Virus record (IMG/VR): IMGVR_UViG_3300015371_000003
Location: 1-64,000 of that record
DNA: 64,000 bases
Direction: 5' to 3' (one strand)
Source of the DNA: a virus
Shown: positions 47,186 to 53,859 of the stretch, piece by piece
How the letters are laid out: each line of letters begins with the position of its first letter
Position numbering within the stretch: the first letter of the stretch is position 1
The notes under the pieces: model-generated
What the model was told of the DNA's origin: nothing
Database searches by the model: none
The model's input: only the letters and a program-made list of their open reading frames with translations
Program-made: the position numbers and the translations under genes

Positions 47186-50100
47186 TTTTACCGTCCCCGC
47201 TGGCACCAAGACCATCTTGGCGCTTGGCGGGGATTCTCTCAAGCAACTCCAAACCGAAAAGGTGATCGCCAAGAACCGGACGATCACCGCCTACCGGACC
47301 CTCCCGCAAATGCGGGGCGGCGTGCCGGTGCTCATCAGCTACGATTCGAGCATCGGAGAGATTGATTACGGCTACCACGTCGATCTGTTGACGGACGTGA
47401 CGCTGGCGATTCGGTTTTGTCTGACCGGCAACTGGAAACCCGCCTACGGCAAGTATCGCTACGTCCCTGACTTCGCGGAGCTATGCACGTCGATTGAGCA
47501 GCAGCACAAGGCGACCGGCAAACCGGTGGACGTGGCGAAGGATCTGGAAACGTTGGGGCTGGATCCGTATGCCCTCCCCTCCCTGAATCCTCTCTACCCC
47601 GGTGCCTACATCGTGACCATGCAGGCCACGCACCAAGCGGGCACCGCAGATGTAGTGCGCTTCAGTAATCGGGAACACGAGACGGAACGTTTACAAGATC
47701 AGACACTTCGTGAGCAGATTGAGTTTCTGTTGCGCTGTCCCTACGTGCGGCTGAAGGGGGCGAATTTCAAATACGATTTGCATTGGCTGTGGAAGCGGGG
47801 CGGCTTTACCTGTTCCACGTTCTGTTTTGATACCACTATCGTTGGCTCGCTGCTGGATGAGAACCGGTCCAACTCCCTCGACACGCACACCAAGATTTAC
47901 GTGCCGTCGTTGGGTGGGTATGCAGACGTGTTCAACGCGACGGTGGACAAGAGTCGCATGGATCAAGTTCCACCGGATCAACTTCTCCCGTATGCGGGCG
48001 GCGACGTGGATGCGGATCTACAGGTGGCGGCAGCACAGAAGTCGGAACTACTCCGAGACAAGCAACTCACCTCGTTCTACGTGAACATCCTCCACCCGGC
48101 AGCACGGGCCTTCGAATGGGTGGAGCAAGGGGGTGTCCTTGTCGATCTGCCTGCCTTTCAGGAACTGAAGGCAGATTTGGAGCAGGAGCACCAACGGCTG
48201 GTCAAAGAGGCGTGCAAGATCATGGGCGGGCGCATCGTGGCGAAGCACGGTTACATGGTGGACCCCGGTGGTTTCAATCTCACCAAGGCGTCCATGCTCT
48301 GTGACTTCATGTTCAGTCCGATGGGGCTGAATCTGAAACCGCAGATGTATACGGCGAAGCCCGATAAGGATGGGATCAAACGCCCCTCGACGGCAATGGA
48401 ACACCTTGAGATGTTTGCGGAGGTGCCGGAGGCCAAAGCCTTCGTGGAGATTATCCGTGAAGACTCTGGGGTGATGAAGACGTATAACACCTATGTGGTA
48501 GGGTTCTTGGAACATCTCAGGTCGGACGGACGCTTTCACCCCACGTATTATTTGTTCGTAGGCAACCGGGATGACGGGGAAGGCGGGGCCAAGACGGGGC
48601 GGCTCTCCTGTAAAGCTCCGGCCTTCCAGTGTTGCGTGGGCGAGACAGAAGTGGTCACGAATCAGGGGTCACGATGTATTGATTGGTTGGTGGAGCAACG
48701 GGGAGCAGGACTCCATGTGCTGAGCCATACCGGGCAGTGGCAACCGATTGTAGACGTGCATCGAAATGGCGTCCAGCCAGTGTTTCGTGTGAGCACGGTT
48801 AGTGGTCGTGCAATTGACTGCACGGCAAACCATCCGTTGTTGACGCCTGTTGGGTGGGTAAGAACAGATCAGTTGGTGGTGGGGGATCGCTGTTATGTCA
48901 CTCGGACACCGCACGCAACATTACACGAGTCCGACGTATTACTCGTGGAGCGCGATGAAGAATCGTTGCTTGTCGAAGACATCGAAAGATTGGTCCAAGT
49001 ATGGGGGGCGTGGGATCAAAGTGTGCCCTCAGTGGATGACCTTCGAAGGCTTCTTGAACAACATGGGCGAGAAGCCGGGGAAGGGATGGTCTATCGAGCG
49101 GAAAGACGTAAACGGGAATTACGAACCGGGCAATTGTTACTGGGCGACATTGAAGGAGCAGGGCAGCAATCGTCGGAATACCAAATGGATTACATTCGAG
49201 AACAAGACGCAGACCGAGGCGCAGTGGGCGCGGGAGTACGGGATTTCCAGAGGCCGGTTGCATTACCGGCTCTCGATTGGCCTTCCGATGGAGCAAGCAC
49301 TGATGAAGACTACCCGCCCGACCGGAGTGTCTTCCAAGAAGACTGCATCGTTTCTATCGAACCAGTAGGTGAGCGAGAGACGTTTGATTTGACCATTGAA
49401 GGCAGTCATTCGTTCATAGCGAACGGGATTGCGGTCCACAACACGGTGCCCAAGCACACCAAGTACGCACAGCGAATCCGGCGTTGTTATCCGGCTCCAC
49501 CCGGATACGTGGTTGTGGAGCGGGATTACGGACAAGGGGAGCTACGGGTCATTGCGTGCGTAGCCCACGAGACGGGCATGCTGGCGGTGTTCAAAGCAGG
49601 CCGGGACATTCACGCAGACACCGCAGCCCCCTTCTCCGGCTTCACGTATGAGAAGCTGATGGCGTTGGAGGCGACGGATCCCCACACCTTCGAAGAAACG
49701 CGGCAGCTTGGCAAGGCAGGCAATTTTGGGTTGTGCTTCGGCATGAAGGAAGATGGGTTTGTCATCTACGCACGGGTGAACTACGGGGTGAACCTCTCGT
49801 GGGATGAGGCGCACGATTTTCGAAACGGGTTCTTCAAGAAGTACCCGCAACTGCTGGTCTATCACGAGTGGGCCAAGTCGTATGCGCGGCAACACAAATT
49901 CATTCGAACCCCCCTTGGACGGCTGAGACACCTCCCCCTGATCAAGAGTCCCAATCGAGAAGTGGCGGCAAAGGCGGAGCGGCAGGCCATCAACAGTCCG
50001 ATTCAAGGGTGCCTCACGGATATGGGCCTGTGGACGATAGCGTTGGAGCAACAGTCCGGGTTGGCAGAGATTGCGCCATGCTTCGGAGCCTGCCATGATT

Positions 50101-50276
50101 CCCTCATGAACTACGTGCCGGAGGATCGGGTGGATGAGATTGTGACGCGCCAACTGGACCAAATGGAATCGTTACCCTTTGAGAAAGTAGGTTGGCAACC
50201 TCAATTGACGTTTGTTGCGGATGCAAGAGTAGGAAAAAATTGGGGGGATATGACGAAATTCAAGAGGAAGAAATGA
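47085..50276 (+). CDS. polA: Family A DNA polymerase with an intein
   Basis: 1063 aa before splicing, about 792 after. Start chosen at an ATG 6 bases after GGGAG. The 3'-5' exonuclease is visible: KDLETLGLDPY (ExoI), GANFKYDLHWLW (ExoII) and YAGGDVDADLQ (ExoIII). Polymerase motifs are GRLSCKAPAFQ, then after the intein TVPKH (the LQNIP region), motif A VVERDYGQGELRV, motif B RQLGKAGNFGLCFG and motif C GACHDSLMNY. In motif C the usual HDE is HDS. No 5' nuclease domain. It would replicate phage DNA. Residues 516-786 are an intein. Confidence 0.9.
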   Translation: MLTIWTKGLPNKVLQAFSPVLRSVPHLPVHVVSDFTVPAGTKTILALGGDSLKQLQTEKVIAKNRTITAYRTLPQMRGGVPVLISYDSSIGEIDYGYHVDLLTDVTLAIRFCLTGNWKPAYGKYRYVPDFAELCTSIEQQHKATGKPVDVAKDLETLGLDPYALPSLNPLYPGAYIVTMQATHQAGTADVVRFSNREHETERLQDQTLREQIEFLLRCPYVRLKGANFKYDLHWLWKRGGFTCSTFCFDTTIVGSLLDENRSNSLDTHTKIYVPSLGGYADVFNATVDKSRMDQVPPDQLLPYAGGDVDADLQVAAAQKSELLRDKQLTSFYVNILHPAARAFEWVEQGGVLVDLPAFQELKADLEQEHQRLVKEACKIMGGRIVAKHGYMVDPGGFNLTKASMLCDFMFSPMGLNLKPQMYTAKPDKDGIKRPSTAMEHLEMFAEVPEAKAFVEIIREDSGVMKTYNTYVVGFLEHLRSDGRFHPTYYLFVGNRDDGEGGAKTGRLSCKAPAFQCCVGETEVVTNQGSRCIDWLVEQRGAGLHVLSHTGQWQPIVDVHRNGVQPVFRVSTVSGRAIDCTANHPLLTPVGWVRTDQLVVGDRCYVTRTPHATLHESDVLLVERDEESLLVEDIERLVQVWGAWDQSVPSVDDLRRLLEQHGREAGEGMVYRAERRKRELRTGQLLLGDIEGAGQQSSEYQMDYIREQDADRGAVGAGVRDFQRPVALPALDWPSDGASTDEDYPPDRSVFQEDCIVSIEPVGERETFDLTIEGSHSFIANGIAVHNTVPKHTKYAQRIRRCYPAPPGYVVVERDYGQGELRVIACVAHETGMLAVFKAGRDIHADTAAPFSGFTYEKLMALEATDPHTFEETRQLGKAGNFGLCFGMKEDGFVIYARVNYGVNLSWDEAHDFRNGFFKKYPQLLVYHEWAKSYARQHKFIRTPLGRLRHLPLIKSPNREVAAKAERQAINSPIQGCLTDMGLWTIALEQQSGLAEIAPCFGACHDSLMNYVPEDRVDEIVTRQLDQMESLPFEKVGWQPQLTFVADARVGKNWGDMTKFKRKK
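48809..48822. repeat. 14-bp palindrome site 23
   Basis: TGCAATTGACTGCA in the intein's block B region, read as Arg-Ala-Ile-Asp-Cys-Thr. Confidence 0.7.
48895..49368 (+). CDS. HNH homing endonuclease nested out of frame in the intein
   Basis: 157 aa, wholly inside the intein but in the +1 frame relative to the polymerase, with its own ATG (GGTGGGGGAT upstream) and TAG. It matches a free-standing phage endonuclease family: SPTYYSWSAMKNRC, YGGRGIKVCPQW, NNMGEKPGKGWSIERKDVNGNYEPGNCYWAT, EQGSNRR and AQWAREYGISRGRLHYRL (read in segments). It would cut intein-less polymerase genes to spread the intein. Family members usually occur as separate genes. Confidence 0.85.
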   Translation: MSLGHRTQHYTSPTYYSWSAMKNRCLSKTSKDWSKYGGRGIKVCPQWMTFEGFLNNMGEKPGKGWSIERKDVNGNYEPGNCYWATLKEQGSNRRNTKWITFENKTQTEAQWAREYGISRGRLHYRLSIGLPMEQALMKTTRPTGVSSKKTASFLSNQ

Positions 50277-50662
50277 AGGGCATCCACAGCATGACCTTGG
50301 CAGAGCGAATCATAGCTAAGACTAAAGTGAACGAGAACGGGTGTCGGCTGTGGCAGGAGTCCTTACTGAAGGACGGCTATGCGCTGATTCGGTACAAAGG
50401 GAAAAAAATTACCGTGCATCGGGCGGCGTGGATGGCTTTCAAAGGTCCAATTCCAGACGGCATGTCGGTGTTGCATTCGTGTGATATTCGACATTGCACG
50501 GCTGAGGAGCATTTGTTTTTAGGAACCTATGCTGATAACTCGAAAGATGCTGTGACGAAAGGGAGACAAAAGAATTTATTTCCGAGTGGTGATCTGCATC
50601 CGAATAGGATTAAAAAACTCAAGAAATTGCAGCGGTTGACAAGACTGAGAGAGTTGGGTTAG
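50273..50662 (+). CDS. Free-standing HNH endonuclease
   Basis: 129 aa, ATGA overlap with the polymerase stop. NENGCRLWQ...YALIRYKGKKITVHRAAWMAFKG and VLHSCDIRHCTAEEHLFLGTYADN (read in segments) match the common phage HNH family with the GT..DN..D...GR ending. The DNA is AT-richer than the polymerase. Its TAG forms part of the next promoter's -10. Confidence 0.8.
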   Translation: MKGIHSMTLAERIIAKTKVNENGCRLWQESLLKDGYALIRYKGKKITVHRAAWMAFKGPIPDGMSVLHSCDIRHCTAEEHLFLGTYADNSKDAVTKGRQKNLFPSGDLHPNRIKKLKKLQRLTRLRELG

Positions 50663-50665
50663 ACT
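50636..50665 (+). promoter_or_regulatory. Promoter
   Basis: TTGACA (50636-50641), 18 bp, TAGACT (50660-50665). The -10 contains the stop codon of the HNH gene. Leader TCAATGGAG. Confidence 0.8.
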
Positions 50666-50688
50666 AGGTTCCTGTCAATGGAGTGATG

Positions 50689-52707
50689 ATGAAGATACCT
50701 GACGGATTCCGGCCAGTTACGCTTGGTGGAATGCTCTCTCATTTTGAGAAGGCGTCTCCGCAATTGGGGCAAATGCTGGCGGACCATCTCAAGCGGCCTA
50801 TCGAAGATGCCTCTGCCACGATTACGCGGCTTGAGGCAATGGGGTTGGTGCAGTTTGCCATTTCCTCCTCCAATGAACCGTCCATCTTCGTCGCGGCTCC
50901 GGAGCGATTTGTGTCAGCGGAGGATCAAGCCTTCGCGGATGCTCTCGTGACGTTCTGGGATGTGACCGGCAAGTTTGACGACAGGGAGGGGCGGATATCC
51001 TCCATTGAAGCGGCGGGGGGTGAGACACGGATTCTGACACCTGACGGCCCGGTGTCCATTGCCCCTCGTGTGGCTCTGAAGCTGTGGAAGATGGGGCTGC
51101 TTACGGAGGACGCAACCGGACAACTGCGAGCCAAGTCGAAGGCACAGTTGTATGCCGCCACCGAAGAAGTGGGTATTTGCGATTTCTGTTCTGATCCGAA
51201 TCCCACGCACACGGTGCTCCTCCCGAGTTTCGAACTAGTACAGGGCCATCGGAGTGAAGGGGGCTGGCGAGCCTGCGAGACGTGCTACCAGATGGTTCAG
51301 CACGATCAACGCACGGATCTGTTGCGGCGGGCGATTGATTCTCAAGGCGGAGGTCGGTGGGTAGCGGCGTCGATCCAAGGGCTGCACAGGCGGTTCTGGA
51401 AGCAGATGGAACTGAAGGTGGAAGCCGCAGGGATTGGATCGGCCCTACTGACTTTCATTAAGGGGGACATCCAACCGGCCCAACCGTTCATTGATCCCAA
51501 AATGCAGCAACAGGAGGCCCGCAAGGAGGCCATCCGGCGCATGACGGGGTTGTCACAGGACGAAATGACGGCGCTTGAACGAGGCGACGTACTTCACAAG
51601 GAGATTGCTCAGAAGCTGGATACATGGCGGCGGCGGTGGTTGCCCGAGAAGGATGACGGCAATGAGGGCCAGCGAGCACAGGCCATTGCGGAGATGCTGA
51701 ATGCCGCAGGGCGTCCACTCCCCCCGAACCTGCAACCCCATTGGCAGATTGCCTTGGACCGCAAGGTGGAGGCGATGGGGCGGCTGGATAAGCTGGTCAA
51801 GGCGGATGGCGGAGTGTTGCAGTTGGGGCACGGGTTGCTCCATGACATGGAAGAAGACTTGTCGGTTCTGAAGCTGGCCGATGTCTATTCCTTCAACGCC
51901 GACACCATGCACGCGATTCAGGAGGGGGCCAAGACGATTTCCCATGAATCCACCTTGAAGTCGGTGGAGATTCCGACCGTGCGGGCGGGGTGGTTTTGGT
52001 TTGCGGATCCGTTCCCGGTAGCGTCGTCTCCGAATTCATCGGATAACACCCATGCCATGCTCTGGTCGTGGGGTAGGGATTTCAAGGTGCCGACGTTGCG
52101 ATTCTCGTGCTACGTGGTGACGGAGAAGGTGCCCTACAACAGCGACCTTCGCAATACCATCTACCCGTCTACTATCTGGTTGTGGCCGATGGATTTGAAT
52201 TTCCATGAGATGCTGGCGTTCAATCGGCAACTGTACAAGGATAGCTACGGGCCGGGAAGCCCGGATTCTCCCGGTAAGGAGGCCGCAGTCGGGGAGGAAC
52301 CGACGCTGTTGGTGGTGGCGGAGATGAGCCTGTTCTTCCTGATGGCCTGTCTCTGGTTCCGACAGACGGTGCCGGGGAATCCTAAGAAGAAGATCGAACC
52401 TAAGCTCACCCAGACACCCGGTCACATTGAACGGCATGCGCGGAAGCGGTATGAGAAGGCGTTCAAGACCACGCCCACCGTGCATGTGATTGCGCTCCGG
52501 AAGTCGGCGGTGGAGCGGGTGGAGTCGGGAGAGGGGACTGGTAGCAAGCTGAAGGTCCGGTTTGTGGTGCGAGGCCACGCGAAGCTGCAACCGTGTGGTC
52601 CGGGGAGAGCCGATAGAAAGTTGATTTGGATTGATCCGTTCGTCAAGGGGCCGGAGGATGCGCCGTTCAAGGAGTCGGGACCACGGGTATTCGCGGTGAT
52701 CAGATGA
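50689..52707 (+). CDS. Conserved large phage protein, unknown function
   Basis: 672 aa (GTG 50683 and ATG 50686 are alternative starts). The N-terminal 60 residues could be a winged helix (LGQMLADHLKRPIEDASATITRLEAMGLV). A Cys ribbon (CDFC...CETC) lies near residues 160-200. A long helical middle follows, and the C-terminal end reads VRFVVRGH...CGPGRADRKLIWIDPFVKGPEDAPF, a strongly conserved phage motif of unknown role. It follows the polymerase and may act in replication or host takeover. Confidence 0.65.
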   Translation: MKIPDGFRPVTLGGMLSHFEKASPQLGQMLADHLKRPIEDASATITRLEAMGLVQFAISSSNEPSIFVAAPERFVSAEDQAFADALVTFWDVTGKFDDREGRISSIEAAGGETRILTPDGPVSIAPRVALKLWKMGLLTEDATGQLRAKSKAQLYAATEEVGICDFCSDPNPTHTVLLPSFELVQGHRSEGGWRACETCYQMVQHDQRTDLLRRAIDSQGGGRWVAASIQGLHRRFWKQMELKVEAAGIGSALLTFIKGDIQPAQPFIDPKMQQQEARKEAIRRMTGLSQDEMTALERGDVLHKEIAQKLDTWRRRWLPEKDDGNEGQRAQAIAEMLNAAGRPLPPNLQPHWQIALDRKVEAMGRLDKLVKADGGVLQLGHGLLHDMEEDLSVLKLADVYSFNADTMHAIQEGAKTISHESTLKSVEIPTVRAGWFWFADPFPVASSPNSSDNTHAMLWSWGRDFKVPTLRFSCYVVTEKVPYNSDLRNTIYPSTIWLWPMDLNFHEMLAFNRQLYKDSYGPGSPDSPGKEAAVGEEPTLLVVAEMSLFFLMACLWFRQTVPGNPKKKIEPKLTQTPGHIERHARKRYEKAFKTTPTVHVIALRKSAVERVESGEGTGSKLKVRFVVRGHAKLQPCGPGRADRKLIWIDPFVKGPEDAPFKESGPRVFAVIR

Positions 52708-53000
52708 TGCTTGTGCTCGAAGTGGCAGCAGGCGTATTTCTGGCGTTACTGGCGTGGCGCATACGCCTCTTGTTACTGGTCTTCGTTATGACGGCAGCAG
52801 GGTTGACTTGCTTGGGAGCAACTTTTTGGGCAGTGTTCTTGGCTGAGGGTCAGTGGACCGGATACGCTAAATTGGGGTGGTGGGTGATTTTTTGTGTAGG
52901 GATGTGGTTGATCGGTCCATTCGCGTCGTGCATAGGGGCATGGTGTTATGGGGGATCCCCCCTCAGTGAGTTATATAACGAGAGTAAGTGGGGAGATTGA
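52704..53000 (+). CDS. Membrane protein with three TM helices
   Basis: 98 aa. Hydrophobic segments at about residues 3-20, 21-45 and 58-82, with a short polar end. ATGA overlap with the previous gene. Size fits a holin, but no endolysin is nearby. Confidence 0.6.
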   Translation: MMLVLEVAAGVFLALLAWRIRLLLLVFVMTAAGLTCLGATFWAVFLAEGQWTGYAKLGWWVIFCVGMWLIGPFASCIGAWCYGGSPLSELYNESKWGD

Positions 53001-53001
53001 T

Positions 53002-53265
53002 ATGATTGCTCAGGAGTATCTGAAAACGTTCCCGCTGGCGTGTACGTTCTATCCCCATCTGAACGACGCGGCTCCCTGCGGGCAACCAGCCGTGGCGATC
53101 TACGTCACGGATGATGAGCGGCGGCGAGCCTGTTTCGTCTGCCGGTCGTGCGCGGAGAAGGCGGAGCAGGATGGAGACGGCCCGGTGTTCTGGATGAAGG
53201 AGCGGCCAGCGGAGGCGGAAGCCGGGGACGGGATGGACATGCGGTTGTTCTTGGGAGAGGGGTAG
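53002..53265 (+). CDS. Cys-pair hypothetical protein
   Basis: 87 aa. CTFYPHLNDAAPCG and CFVCRSC provide a possible zinc site, with an acidic C-terminus. Unknown. Confidence 0.55.
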   Translation: MIAQEYLKTFPLACTFYPHLNDAAPCGQPAVAIYVTDDERRRACFVCRSCAEKAEQDGDGPVFWMKERPAEAEAGDGMDMRLFLGEG

Positions 53266-53267
53266 GT

Positions 53268-53462
53268 ATGACACACTACGTGGATTACGATGTGCAAGTG
53301 CCACGTAAAACGATTGTGCAAGCCCTCTGCGGGGAATACGTCAGACGGGATGAAGGTGTGGGTGCTCCAACCTGTCCGAAGTGCCAACGGTTGCTGAAGA
53401 TCCGCGAAGACGAGGATGCGGAAACAGCCCGGAAGTTGGGAGTGATCGATGACCACTCGTGA
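53268..53462 (+). CDS. Zinc-finger-like small protein
   Basis: 64 aa. CGEYVRR...CPKCQRLL gives a ribbon with an acidic tail. Unknown. Confidence 0.55.
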   Translation: MTHYVDYDVQVPRKTIVQALCGEYVRRDEGVGAPTCPKCQRLLKIREDEDAETARKLGVIDDHS

Positions 53463-53535
53463 AATTGTCATCATGGTGATCGGCTTTTTCATCGGGTATT
53501 TTATCGGGTGGCGGTTTCTGCGGATCATTCGGTAG
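53449..53535 (+). CDS. Tiny membrane peptide
   Basis: 28 aa: TREIVIMVIGFFIGYFIGWRFLRIIR, a single membrane helix with basic end. Overlaps the previous stop by 14 bases. Packing and hydrophobicity are the support. Confidence 0.45.
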   Translation: MTTREIVIMVIGFFIGYFIGWRFLRIIR

Positions 53536-53545
53536 GAGGCGGCGA

Positions 53546-53719
53546 ATGGGGTGGCGCATTCGGAGCATGACCAAACGCGATTTCCACGGACGCTCCAAGT
53601 ACTGGTCCTTCAGCGTAGGCTGGACGTGGTTGGAACATGCGGACGTGTTCACGAACTATGATCGGGAGCACATGCTGTTGCCGCCCGATGGCGTGTGGGA
53701 GGAAGTGCAGGACTACTAG
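53546..53719 (+). CDS. Small hypothetical protein
   Basis: 57 aa with GGAGG upstream. Aromatic-rich (WSFSVGWTWLEHADVF). Last gene before a strong terminator. Unknown. Confidence 0.5.
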   Translation: MGWRIRSMTKRDFHGRSKYWSFSVGWTWLEHADVFTNYDREHMLLPPDGVWEEVQDY

Positions 53720-53727
53720 TTTATCAA

Positions 53728-53759
53728 GAGGCCACTGATGATAGTGGCCTATCTTTTTT
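53728..53759 (+). terminator. Rho-independent terminator
   Basis: Perfect 8-bp stem AGGCCACT/AGTGGCCT, 6-base loop, then ATCTTTTTT. Isolates the portal operon from upstream transcription. Confidence 0.9.
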
Positions 53760-53784
53760 CTCAGACCCACCCCCCAACTCTCCG

Positions 53785-53814
53785 TTGCAATTGAGTGCAG
53801 CAGTCCCGTATACT
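53785..53814 (+). promoter_or_regulatory. Portal-operon promoter inside a palindrome
   Basis: TTGCAA (53785-53790), 18 bp, TATACT (53809-53814). The -35 is degenerate and buried in site 24, as at 394, so the late operon may depend on the palindrome-binding factor. A TTGACA at 53844 has no matching -10. Confidence 0.55.
53786..53799. repeat. 14-bp palindrome site 24
   Basis: TGCAATTGAGTGCA overlapping the -35 of the portal promoter. Confidence 0.8.
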
Positions 53815-53859
53815 GGTGTCCGTCTGAACTACAACCGATTGATTTGACAAGAGGGCCGT

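Larger units (their letters stand above)
48630..49442 (+). other. Intein coding segment in the DNA polymerase
   Basis: 271 codons. Block A: CCVGETEV (Cys1, as in CxxGDTxV). Block B: IDCTANHPLLTPVGWV (TxxH). Blocks F/G: ETFDLTIEGSHSFIANGIAVHN, with Asn last and Thr as the +1 extein residue. Excision joins ...KAPAFQ to TVPKH..., restoring the LQNIP-like motif, which supports these junctions. Between blocks B and F the in-frame translation (from about HATLHESD to EDYPPDRS) has no recognisable endonuclease; that stretch encodes an HNH protein in another frame. Confidence 0.88.

Noticed and set aside
48895-49368. The out-of-frame HNH as a sequencing frameshift
   Set aside because: Two compensating errors at both HNH borders would be needed, the HNH has its own start and stop, and the polymerase frame stays open throughout.
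53844-53849. TTGACA before the portal start as a promoter
   Set aside because: No -10 box at 16-19 bp; the better match is the site at 53785-53814.
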